A DNA stretch of 37,423 nt. It comes from Streptomyces kronopolitis (GTDB lineage: Bacteria; Actinomycetota; Actinomycetes; Streptomycetales; Streptomycetaceae). The notes below the pieces were generated by a model. That model saw only the letters and a program-made list of their open reading frames with translations. It ran no database searches and had not been told where the DNA came from. Made by a program: the position numbers and the translations under genes. The stretch is taken from NCBI RefSeq assembly GCF_014646275.1, contig NZ_BMND01000048.1, positions 1 to 37,423 on the forward strand, in the 5' to 3' direction. Positions 1 through 7,136 of the stretch are shown here, piece by piece (positions within the stretch are counted from its first letter, which is position 1; the number at the start of each line of letters is the position of its first letter).

Positions 1-1032
1 CCCGCTCCGGCTCCGGCCCCCGCGCCGGCTCCGGCTCCTGCTCCGGCCGCTGCCCCGGCTCCGGCCCCCGCCGCTCCCGCCGCCCCGGCTCCGGCCGCCG
101 GCGAGGGCGCGTACGTCACCCCGCTGGTGCGCAAGCTCGCCTCGGAGAACGGCGTCGACCTGAGCACGGTCAAGGGCACCGGTGTCGGTGGCCGCGTCCG
201 CAAGCAGGACGTCATCGCCGCCGCGGAGGCCGCCAAGGCCGCCGCTCCGGCTGCCGCCGCTCCGGCCGCGGCTGCCAAGTCGACGGCCCCGGCCATCGAG
301 GCGTCCCCGCTGCGCGGTCAGACCGTCAAGATGCCGCGGATGCGCAAGGTCATCGGCGACAACATGATGAAGGCCCTGCACGGCCAGGCGCAGCTGACCA
401 CCGTGGTCGAGGTGGACATCACCAAGATCATGCGGATGCGCAACCAGGCCAAGGACGCCTTCGCGCAGCGTGAGGGCGTCAAGCTCTCCCCGATGCCGTT
501 CTTCGTCAAGGCCGCTGTCCAGGCGCTGAAGGCCCACCCGGTCGTCAACGCCCGGATCAACGAGGACGAGGGCACCATCACCTACTTCGACACCGAGAAC
601 GTCGGTATCGCGGTGGACGCGGAGAAGGGCCTGATGACCCCGGTCATCAAGGACGCCGGTGACCTCAACATCGCCGGTATCGCCCGCAAGACGGCGGACC
701 TGGCGGGCAAGGTCCGCGCGAACAAGATCACGCCGGACGAGCTGTCCGGTGCGACCTTCACCATCAGCAACACCGGTTCGCGCGGCGCCCTGTTCGACAC
801 CGTCATCGTGCCCCCGAACCAGGTCGGCATCCTGGGCATCGGTGCCACCGTCAAGCGCCCGGTGGTCATCAACCACCCGGAGCTCGGCGAGACCATCGCG
901 GTGCGCGACATGACCTACCTCGCGCTCTCCTACGACCACCGTCTGGTGGACGGCGCGGACGCCGCCCGCTACCTGACCACGGTCAAGCAGATCCTGGAGG
1001 CCGCCGAGTTCGAGACCGAGATCGGTCTCTGA
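1..1032 (+). CDS. sucB: Dihydrolipoamide acyltransferase (E2), C-terminal part
   Basis: This is the 3' part of a 2-oxoacid dehydrogenase E2 subunit; the start lies before the window. E2 transfers the acyl group from lipoyl-lysine to CoA in the core of the complex. The first 35 or so codons are a Pro-Ala linker. A peripheral subunit-binding domain follows (about nt 115-235, beginning YVTPLVRKLA), then a second Ala-rich linker and the catalytic domain. The DHRLVDG active-site motif is present, with His at 937-939 and Asp at 949-951. The succinyltransferase assignment (sucB) rests on remembered Streptomyces gene order beside the GntR gene and aceE; an acetyltransferase role in pyruvate dehydrogenase is possible. 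A perfect terminator hairpin follows the stop codon. Confidence 0.93.
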   Translation, partial: PAPAPAPAPAPAPAPAAAPAPAPAAPAAPAPAAGEGAYVTPLVRKLASENGVDLSTVKGTGVGGRVRKQDVIAAAEAAKAAAPAAAAPAAAAKSTAPAIEASPLRGQTVKMPRMRKVIGDNMMKALHGQAQLTTVVEVDITKIMRMRNQAKDAFAQREGVKLSPMPFFVKAAVQALKAHPVVNARINEDEGTITYFDTENVGIAVDAEKGLMTPVIKDAGDLNIAGIARKTADLAGKVRANKITPDELSGATFTISNTGSRGALFDTVIVPPNQVGILGIGATVKRPVVINHPELGETIAVRDMTYLALSYDHRLVDGADAARYLTTVKQILEAAEFETEIGL

Positions 1033-1058
1033 GCCCGGTAGCCAGCCCGTAGGTGTGC

Positions 1059-1112
1059 AAGGGGCCGGCCCCGGTTCGTACAGCGTCGTGTACGAACCGG
1101 GGCCGGCCCCTT
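1059..1112 (+). terminator. Terminator after sucB
   Basis: A perfect 24-bp inverted repeat (1059-1082 and 1089-1112) with a 6-nt loop GCGTCG lies 26 nt after the sucB stop. It ends in only three T residues, the usual Streptomyces form of a very stable GC stem with little or no U-tract. It separates sucB from the GntR gene. A possible -10 (GATAAT, 1130-1135) for the GntR gene follows, without a convincing -35. Confidence 0.85.
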
Positions 1113-1169
1113 TGCGCGGTCGCGTCCCGGATAATGGCCCCTGCCACCCTCCGCTCTGAAGGAGCACCC

Positions 1170-1793
1170 ATGACCCCGCCCGTCGTCCATTCGCTGCGCG
1201 AGCAGATCCGCGAGCACATCCTCGAGGGGATCGTCAGCGGCCGCTGGCAGCCGGGCGAGCGGATCGTCGAGCGGCGGATCGCGGTGGAACTGGAGGTCAG
1301 CCAGACGCCCGTGCGCGAGGCGCTGCGCGAGCTGGAGTCGCTCCAGCTGATCGAGTCCGCGCCGAACAAGGGCGTCCGGGTGCGGAATCTGACCGCGGAC
1401 GACCTCAAGGAGAGCTATCCGGTGCGGGCCGGGCTGGAGCAGGTGGCCGCCGAGCTGGCCGCCGGGCGGCTGGCCGAGGACACCGCGGCGCTGGAGCAGG
1501 AGGTCACGGCGCTGCGCGCGGCGGACCTGGCCGGCGACGGCGAGGAACAGGTGCGGCACACCGTGGCCTTCCACCGGGAGATCGTGCAGGCCGCCGGGAA
1601 CGCCGTCCTGCTGCACACCTGGGAGTCGCTGGGCATCGAGGTCTGGACGACGCTGTCGATCCGCTGGTTCAGCCCGGAGCCGCGCTCACACGCCCAGGAC
1701 CACCAGGAGATCGTGGACGCCTTCCGCCGGCGCGACCCGAAGATCGGCGCCCTGCTCAAGTCGCACGTCCTGAGCTGCGCACCTCGGGTCTGA
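1170..1793 (+). CDS. GntR-family (FadR/FCD) transcriptional regulator
   Basis: A 207-residue regulator. The winged-helix GntR domain occupies about residues 8-72 and includes the typical VSQTPVREALRELE recognition region. An all-helical FCD ligand domain follows (about 78-200); His135, His178 and His199 fit the usual metal/ligand-binding His positions of FCD domains. The ATG at 1170 is preceded by AAGGAG (1159-1164) and starts the conserved domain, so I chose it over an in-frame extension back to about 1053. The gene lies between sucB and aceE on the same strand. This suggests control of central carbon genes, perhaps through the palindrome upstream of aceE, but that is inference. Family members respond to organic acids or acyl-CoAs. 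Confidence 0.9.
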   Translation: MTPPVVHSLREQIREHILEGIVSGRWQPGERIVERRIAVELEVSQTPVREALRELESLQLIESAPNKGVRVRNLTADDLKESYPVRAGLEQVAAELAAGRLAEDTAALEQEVTALRAADLAGDGEEQVRHTVAFHREIVQAAGNAVLLHTWESLGIEVWTTLSIRWFSPEPRSHAQDHQEIVDAFRRRDPKIGALLKSHVLSCAPRV

Positions 1794-1823
1794 GGGCGTT
1801 CGGGCCCCGGGTCTGAGGGCTTA

Positions 1824-1850
1824 CGGGAGAGGGCGGGCGGCCCTCTCCCG
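1824..1850 (+). terminator. Terminator after the GntR gene
   Basis: An 11-bp perfect stem (1824-1834 pairing 1840-1850) with a 5-nt loop lies 30 nt after the GntR stop. A second, weaker stem (1882-1890 with 1907-1915, 9 bp) follows. Together they probably end the regulator transcript and insulate aceE. Confidence 0.7.
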
Positions 1851-2005
1851 GACGAGGTGACGGGCACTTTCCGTACGGGCTGACGGGCCCTTCCGGCCTG
1901 GGAGGCGGGCCCGTCCCGGACAGCGCGACCGACCCCTTCGGTTGGCACGCGGTGCCCGGAATTGCGGCACCCCGTGCCGACCTGCGGTGATTCCTTCGAC
2001 GAGCG

Positions 2006-2035
2006 TTGATCGATCATCGATCAGAGGCGTATCGT
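2006..2035 (+). promoter_or_regulatory. Candidate aceE promoter with overlapping operator palindrome
   Basis: TTGATC (2006-2011) and TATCGT (2030-2035) with an 18-bp spacer fit a vegetative-type promoter reading toward aceE. A perfect 8-1-8 palindrome TGATCGATCATCGATCA (2007-2023) covers the -35 and half the spacer, where a bound repressor would block polymerase. This is one of the few A+T-rich patches in the region. The neighbouring FadR-type regulator is the obvious candidate binder, but the site does not match the remembered PdhR/FadR consensus. Confidence 0.5.
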
Positions 2036-2076
2036 CTTCGTCGGGGCGCGACAACCCACCTGCCTGCCGAACTCGT

Positions 2077-2142
2077 CGGGGTGTCGTCGAGGGCCCGTGG
2101 TCCTGCCCTGTGGACCGCGGACCCGGCCATGACGACACCCCG
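2077..2142 (+). promoter_or_regulatory. Large hairpin in the aceE leader
   Basis: A perfect 12-bp outer stem (2077-2088 with 2131-2142) encloses a 13-position inner stem (2091-2103 with 2112-2124; one mismatch and one G-U) and an 8-nt loop. It ends 31 nt before the aceE start, inside the roughly 130-nt leader predicted from the 2006 promoter. No T-run follows, so it looks more like a leader structure than a plain terminator. A role in attenuation or mRNA stability is inference. Confidence 0.5.
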
Positions 2143-2173
2143 AGCTTCCCTCCCGTCCGGAAAGGGGCCACCC

Positions 2174-4846
2174 ATGCCCGATCCCGTGCGTCCGCCGTAC
2201 AGCCAGCTCGACCAGATCCCGGACCGTGATCCCGAGGAGACGGCCGAATGGCGCGAGTCGCTCGACGCGGTCACCGCGGCAGCAGGTCCGCATCGTGCCG
2301 CCTACCTGATGCGCCGTGCCCTGGAGCACACCGCGCGCACCGAGGGCACCGCCCTGCCGTCCCTGCTGGAGACGGACCACGTCAACACCATCCCGACCTC
2401 CGCCGAGCCCGACTTCCCGGGTGACGAGGCGCTGGAGGCCAGGATCACCGCGTGGAACCGCTGGAACGCCGCCGCGATGGTCACCCGCGGCTCCGCGCTG
2501 GGCCTCGGCGGCCACATCGCCACCTTCGCCTCGGCCGCCTGGCTCTACGAGACCGGCTTCCAGCACTTCTTCCGCGGCAAGGAGGGGGACGGGAGCGGGG
2601 ACCAGCTCTACATCCAGGGCCACGCCTCCCCCGGCGTCTACGCCCGCGCCTTCCTCGAAGGCCGCCTCACCGAGGACCACCTCGACCACTTCCGCCAGGA
2701 GGCCGGCGGCGAGGGCCTGCCCTCCTACCCGCACCCGCGGCGGCTGCCGTGGCTGTGGGAGTTCCCCACCGTCTCCATGGGACTGGGCCCGCTCTCCGCC
2801 ATCTACCAGGCGCGCTTCAACCGCTATCTGGAGCACCGCGGCATCAAGGACACCGCCGGCTCCCACGTCTGGGCGTTCCTGGGCGACGGCGAGATGGACG
2901 AGCCCGAGTCGACCGCCGCCCTGGCGCTGGCCGGTCGCGAGGGCCTGGACAACCTGACCTTCGTCATCAACTGCAACCTCCAGCGCCTCGACGGCCCGGT
3001 CCGCCCCAACTTCAAGATCGTGCAGGAGCTGGAGGCCCAGTTCCGCGCCGCCGGCTGGAACGTCGTCAAGTCGCTGTGGGGCAAGGCCTGGGACGAGGTC
3101 TTCGCGCTCGACACCGACGGCGCCCTGATCCGCCGCCTCGGCGAGACCCCCGACGCCCAGTTCCAGACGTACGCCACTCGCGACGCCGCCTACCTGCGCG
3201 AGCACTTCTTCGGCGCCGACGACTCGCTGCGCGCGCTCGCCAGCCGCCTCACCGACGCCAAGCTGCTGGAGCTGTTCCAGACCTCCCGCGCCGGCCACGA
3301 GCCGCGCAAGGTGTACGCCGCCTACCGTGCCGCCGTCGAGCACAAGGGCGCGCCGACCGTCGTCCTGGCGCAGACCGTCAAGGGCTACACCCTCGGCGCG
3401 GGCTTCGAGTCCCGCAACGCCAACCACCAGATGAAGAAGCTGACCATGGCGGAGTTCCGCACCATGCGGGACGTCCTGGAGCTCCCCATTCCGGACAGCG
3501 CGCTGGAGGGCGACCGGGTGCCGTACTGGCGCCCCGCCGAGGACTCCCCCGAGATGGTCTACCTCCGCGAGCGGCGGGCCGCCCTCGACGGCCCGGCGCC
3601 CGCCCGCAAGGTCGTCGCCAAGCCGCTGCCGATGCCCGCCGACAAGGCCTTCGATGCCCTGAAGAAGGGCTCCGGCAGCCAGGAGATCGCCACCACCATG
3701 GCGTTCGTCCGGCTGGTCAAGGACCTGATGCGGGACAAGGAGACCGGTAAGCGCTGGGTGCCGATCGTCCCCGACGAGGCCCGCACCTTCGGCATGGAGT
3801 CCCTCTTCCCGACGGCCGGCCTCTACTCCCCCCGGGGCGCGACCTACGACCCGGTCGACCGCGATCAGCTGCTCTGGTACAAGGAAGCCAAGGACGGCCA
3901 GATCCTCAACGAGGGCATCACCGAGGCCGGTTCGCTCGCCGACTTCACCGCCGCCGCGACGTCCTACGCGACGCACGGCGAGCCCATGATCCCCTTCTAC
4001 ATCTTCTACTCGATGTTCGGCTGGCAGCGCACCGCCGACCAGTTCTGGGCGCTGGCCGACCAGTTGGGCCGCGGCTTCGTCATCGGCGCCACCGCCGGCC
4101 GCACCACGATGACCGGCGAGGGCCTCCAGCACGCCGACGGCCACTCCCACCTGATCGCCTCCACCAATCCGGCGGCGCTCTCCTACGACCCGGCCTTCGC
4201 CTACGAGGTGGCCGTGATCGTCAAGGAGGGCCTGCGCCGGATGTACGGCCCCGACGCCGAGGACGTCTTCTACTACCTGACGGTCTACAACGAGACCAAG
4301 GTCCAGCCGGCCATGCCCGAGGGCGTCGAGGAGGGCATCCTCAAGGGCCTGTACCGCTTCAACGAGGGCACCCGCCCCGAGGCCGACAGCCCGCAGCTGC
4401 AACTGCTGGCGTCCGGCACCGCCATCCACTGGGCCCTGGAGGCGCAGCGGCTGCTGGCCGAGGACTGGGGCGTGGCGGCCGATGTGTGGTCGGCGCCGTC
4501 CTGGACGGAGCTGCGCCGGGACGCCCTGGAGTGCGACGCCGCCCGCCTGGAGGGCGAGGACCGGATCCCGTACGTCACCCGTGCGCTGGCCGGTGCCCCC
4601 GGCCCGGTCGTCGCGGTCAGCGACTGGATGCGGGCGGTTCCGGACCAGATCGCGCCGTGGGTCGAGCAGGACTGGACCTCCATCGGCACCGACGGCTTCG
4701 GCCTCTCCGACACCCGCGAGGCGGCCCGCCGGCACTTCGGCGTCGACCCGCAGTCGGTGGTCGTCCAGGCGCTGGCAGCCCTCGCCCGTCGTGGCGAGGT
4801 CAAGCGGGCGGCCGTCAAGGAGGCCCGGGAGCGCTACGGGCTGTGA
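2174..4846 (+). CDS. aceE: Pyruvate dehydrogenase E1 component, homodimeric type
   Basis: An 890-residue protein, close to E. coli AceE (887). It decarboxylates pyruvate with thiamine diphosphate and reductively acetylates the E2 lipoyl group. The ThDP/Mg motif is clear: GDGEMDEPES begins at residue 237 and closes with NCN at 266-268. The stretch after it (LQRLDGPVRPN) is nearly identical to the E. coli enzyme. The ATG at 2174 follows GGAAAGGGG and starts the characteristic N-terminus (DRDPEETAEWRESL). In-frame starts at 2006 and 2129 lack that support. It is transcribed alone, with a structured leader and a terminator at 4953-4999. Lipoate for the partner E2 comes from lipB/lipA about 10 kb downstream. 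Confidence 0.97.
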   Translation: MPDPVRPPYSQLDQIPDRDPEETAEWRESLDAVTAAAGPHRAAYLMRRALEHTARTEGTALPSLLETDHVNTIPTSAEPDFPGDEALEARITAWNRWNAAAMVTRGSALGLGGHIATFASAAWLYETGFQHFFRGKEGDGSGDQLYIQGHASPGVYARAFLEGRLTEDHLDHFRQEAGGEGLPSYPHPRRLPWLWEFPTVSMGLGPLSAIYQARFNRYLEHRGIKDTAGSHVWAFLGDGEMDEPESTAALALAGREGLDNLTFVINCNLQRLDGPVRPNFKIVQELEAQFRAAGWNVVKSLWGKAWDEVFALDTDGALIRRLGETPDAQFQTYATRDAAYLREHFFGADDSLRALASRLTDAKLLELFQTSRAGHEPRKVYAAYRAAVEHKGAPTVVLAQTVKGYTLGAGFESRNANHQMKKLTMAEFRTMRDVLELPIPDSALEGDRVPYWRPAEDSPEMVYLRERRAALDGPAPARKVVAKPLPMPADKAFDALKKGSGSQEIATTMAFVRLVKDLMRDKETGKRWVPIVPDEARTFGMESLFPTAGLYSPRGATYDPVDRDQLLWYKEAKDGQILNEGITEAGSLADFTAAATSYATHGEPMIPFYIFYSMFGWQRTADQFWALADQLGRGFVIGATAGRTTMTGEGLQHADGHSHLIASTNPAALSYDPAFAYEVAVIVKEGLRRMYGPDAEDVFYYLTVYNETKVQPAMPEGVEEGILKGLYRFNEGTRPEADSPQLQLLASGTAIHWALEAQRLLAEDWGVAADVWSAPSWTELRRDALECDAARLEGEDRIPYVTRALAGAPGPVVAVSDWMRAVPDQIAPWVEQDWTSIGTDGFGLSDTREAARRHFGVDPQSVVVQALAALARRGEVKRAAVKEARERYGL

Positions 4847-4952
4847 ACCCATGGGCGGGCCCGCTCCCGTGTCCGCCCGCCCTCACGGGCACCCCTGACT
4901 CCCGTGCGGAGGCCACCCCTCCGCGCCCGGTGCCTCCGCACGGGAACCCGCT

Positions 4953-4999
4953 CCGCCCGGCCGGTCCAGCCCTGACCACGGCCGGGCGGGCTTTCTTTG
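4953..4999 (+). terminator. Terminator after aceE
   Basis: CCGCCCGGCC (4953-4962) pairs with 4980-4989. A short GGTC/GACC pairing sits inside the 17-nt loop, and GCTTTCTTT follows. This is the better of the candidate stems in the 201-nt gap to the WYL gene. Confidence 0.75.
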
Positions 5000-5047
5000 C
5001 CGGCGTCACCCCGGCCCGTTGTCAGTGGTCGCCCGCATCATGAAGTC

Positions 5048-6076
5048 ATGCGTGCTGCCCGGCTGATCAAGATGGTGCTGCTGCTCCAGGCGCGGCCGTC
5101 GATGACGGCCGCCGAGCTGGCGCGGGAGCTGGAGGTGTCCGAGCGCACGGTCGCCCGCGATGTGCTCTCCCTCTCCGAGGCCGGCGTCCCGGTCTACGCG
5201 GACCGCGGCCGCACCGGTGGCTACCGCCTCATCGGCGGCTACCGCACCAGCCTCACGGGCCTCGGCCGCAGCGAGGCCGAGGCGCTGTTCCTGTCCGGAG
5301 TGCCCACGGCGCTGCGCGAGATGGGGTGGGCGGACGCCGCCTCCGCCGCGCGGCTGAAGGTCTCCGCCGCCCTGCTGCCCGGGCTGCGGGACGCCGCGGC
5401 GGGCGCCGCCCAGCGCTTCCACCTCGACGCCCCCGGCTGGTACCAGCAGCCCGAGCCCCCCGAGCTGCTCCCCGCGATCGCCGAGGCGGTCCGGGACGAC
5501 CGCCGGATCACCGCCCGCTACCTCCGCAAGGGCACCGAGGTGGCACGGGAGTTGGAGCCGTACGGCCTGGTGCTGAAGGCGGGCGTCTGGTATCTGGCGG
5601 CGCGGGTCGCCGGGGACTACCGCGTCTACCGGGTCGACCGCTTCACCGCCGTGGCGGCCGCCGCGGCCGAGGAGGGCACCACGCCCGCCGGGGGCACCGA
5701 GCCCGCCGGGCCCCGCGACGGCCGGTTCGACCGCGACCCGTCCTTCGACCTGCCCGCGTTCTGGGCGGAGCGGGCCGCGGAGTTCGCCCGCTCGATCCTG
5801 CGCGCGGAGGTGGTGCTGCGGCTCTCCGCGGACGGCGTGCGCCTGCTGCCGTACGTCACCGACCGCGCCGCGGCCCACGAGGCGATCGCCCGGGCCCGGG
5901 CGGCCGCCGGCCCCGACGCACGGGGCAGGCTGACGGTCACCCTGGCCGTGGAGTCCCCCGAGGTCGCCTACGCCCAGCTGCTGGCGCTCGGTCCGGAGGG
6001 CGAGGTGCTCGCGCCCGCTGGCCTGCGGGAGCGCATGGCGGCGGCCGCCCGCCGGATGGCCGCCGGATATGGGTAG
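5048..6076 (+). CDS. WYL-domain transcriptional regulator (YafY/DeoR-like)
   Basis: A 342-residue protein with an N-terminal HTH_11 winged helix (about residues 4-60; the segment ELEVSERTVARDV is the recognition region) and a WYL ligand-binding domain. The signature tripeptide itself is at residues 181-183 (GVWYLAAR). A C-terminal WCX-like segment ends the protein. WYL regulators sense small ligands or nucleic acids and act as repressors or activators. Start: the ATG at 5048 begins the conserved MRAARLIKMVLLLQ. No strong ribosome site is visible. The gene converges with the SDR gene with only 28 nt between stops. Its target is unknown. Confidence 0.9.
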   Translation: MRAARLIKMVLLLQARPSMTAAELARELEVSERTVARDVLSLSEAGVPVYADRGRTGGYRLIGGYRTSLTGLGRSEAEALFLSGVPTALREMGWADAASAARLKVSAALLPGLRDAAAGAAQRFHLDAPGWYQQPEPPELLPAIAEAVRDDRRITARYLRKGTEVARELEPYGLVLKAGVWYLAARVAGDYRVYRVDRFTAVAAAAAEEGTTPAGGTEPAGPRDGRFDRDPSFDLPAFWAERAAEFARSILRAEVVLRLSADGVRLLPYVTDRAAAHEAIARARAAAGPDARGRLTVTLAVESPEVAYAQLLALGPEGEVLAPAGLRERMAAAARRMAAGYG

Positions 6077-6104
6077 CCGGGTGGCGGTGCGCCGCGGGCG
6101 GCCG

Positions 6105-7019
6105 TCAGCGGTAGTCGGCCGCGGGCGCGTCCCGGCCGCCGAAGACCACGTCCTCGAAGTAGCCGAAGCAGTCGGGGCGGGAGCCGTCGGTGTCGGTGAA
6201 GCCGTACTCCTTCGCCAGCTGCCCGCTGGAGAGCGAACGGCCGCTCCAGCGGGCCTTGTCCGGGTCGGCGGCCAGCGCCCGCACCCCGCGGGCGATCAGG
6301 GCCGGCGACTCGGCGATGGCGAAGTGCGGGTCGGTGGCCACCGCCTCGCGCCAGGTCTCCTCCGTCACCCCGAAGTGGTCCAGCATCTCCTCGGACCGCA
6401 GGAATCCGGGGCTCAGCGAGACCGCCGTGCCGCCGTGCTCCCGGAGTTCGGCGGCGAGGCCGAAGGCGATGCGGTGCGGCGCGTTCTTGGTGAGGTCGAA
6501 GCAGAGGTTGTCGCGGTAGCGGCGGTTGAAGTCGGCGGTGCCGTCGGTGATCTCGACGACCAGCCCGCCGGGCCGCCGGATCAGCAGCGGCAGCGCGTAG
6601 TGACTCGTGATGAGGTGGGAGTCGATGCCCAGCCGGAGCATCCGCAGGCCGCCCGCCAGATCCAGGTCCCACAGCCGGGTGTCGAACTCGATCAGCCGGT
6701 CGCCGCCCCAGAGGCTGTTGACCAGCACATCCAGCCGTCCCTGGTCCCGGTCGATCCGCTCGATCAGCGCCCGCACCCGCTCCGGCTCCAGATGGTCGAC
6801 GGCCACCGCGATGCCGGTGCCGCCCGCCGCGGTGACCAGCTCCGCGGTCTCCTCGATGGTCTCCGTGGGCCGGCCGACCTCGCTGACCCGCTCCCGCGTC
6901 GTCCGCCCGGTCACGTACACGAGGGCGCCGGCCCGGCCCAGCTCCACCGCCATCGCCCGGCCCGCGCCCCGGGTCGCCCCGGCCACCAGCGCCACCCGTC
7001 CCGCCAGTTCCTTCGTCAC
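6105..7019 (-). CDS. SDR-family oxidoreductase with Phe at the catalytic Tyr position
   Basis: A 304-residue short-chain dehydrogenase/reductase. The NAD(P)-binding GxxxGxG motif is GATRGAG at residues 14-20. Related actinobacterial proteins, as I remember them, carry VEVTDG followed by FYDLxK, whereas here the motif reads CFDLTK. The residue four before the catalytic Lys (Lys178) is therefore Phe174, codon 6498-6500, not Tyr. The enzyme may have lost or changed activity. Start: GTG at 7019 sits 8 nt after GAGGAG. A GTG three codons earlier (7028) would overlap that ribosome site. It lies 117 nt downstream of the sigma-like membrane protein gene on the same strand. Substrate unknown. Confidence 0.85.
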   Translation of the reverse strand: MTKELAGRVALVAGATRGAGRAMAVELGRAGALVYVTGRTTRERVSEVGRPTETIEETAELVTAAGGTGIAVAVDHLEPERVRALIERIDRDQGRLDVLVNSLWGGDRLIEFDTRLWDLDLAGGLRMLRLGIDSHLITSHYALPLLIRRPGGLVVEITDGTADFNRRYRDNLCFDLTKNAPHRIAFGLAAELREHGGTAVSLSPGFLRSEEMLDHFGVTEETWREAVATDPHFAIAESPALIARGVRALAADPDKARWSGRSLSSGQLAKEYGFTDTDGSRPDCFGYFEDVVFGGRDAPAADYR

Positions 7020-7136
7020 CTGTGCCACTCCTCGCCGTCCGATCCACCGCCCCCGTACACGACGACCCTGACAGCGAAACCGGACATCTCCTGTCGGGAT
7101 TCGGCGGACACCCCGGGGATCTCCCCCGCACGCCCC

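Larger units (their letters stand above)
1794..2173 (+). other. 380-nt intergenic region upstream of aceE
   Basis: No gene is visible here. In order it holds the second copy of a 13-bp direct repeat CGGGTCTGAGGGC (1785-1797 and 1808-1820; the first copy spans the GntR stop), the GntR terminator, a weaker stem at 1882-1915, a palindrome with a candidate promoter at 2006-2035, and a large hairpin in the presumed aceE leader (2077-2142). Confidence 0.7.

Noticed and set aside
2021..4852. A 943-codon open frame antisense to aceE
   Set aside because: High GC at third positions removes stops from the opposite frame. The translation is low in complexity, and aceE itself is unmistakable.
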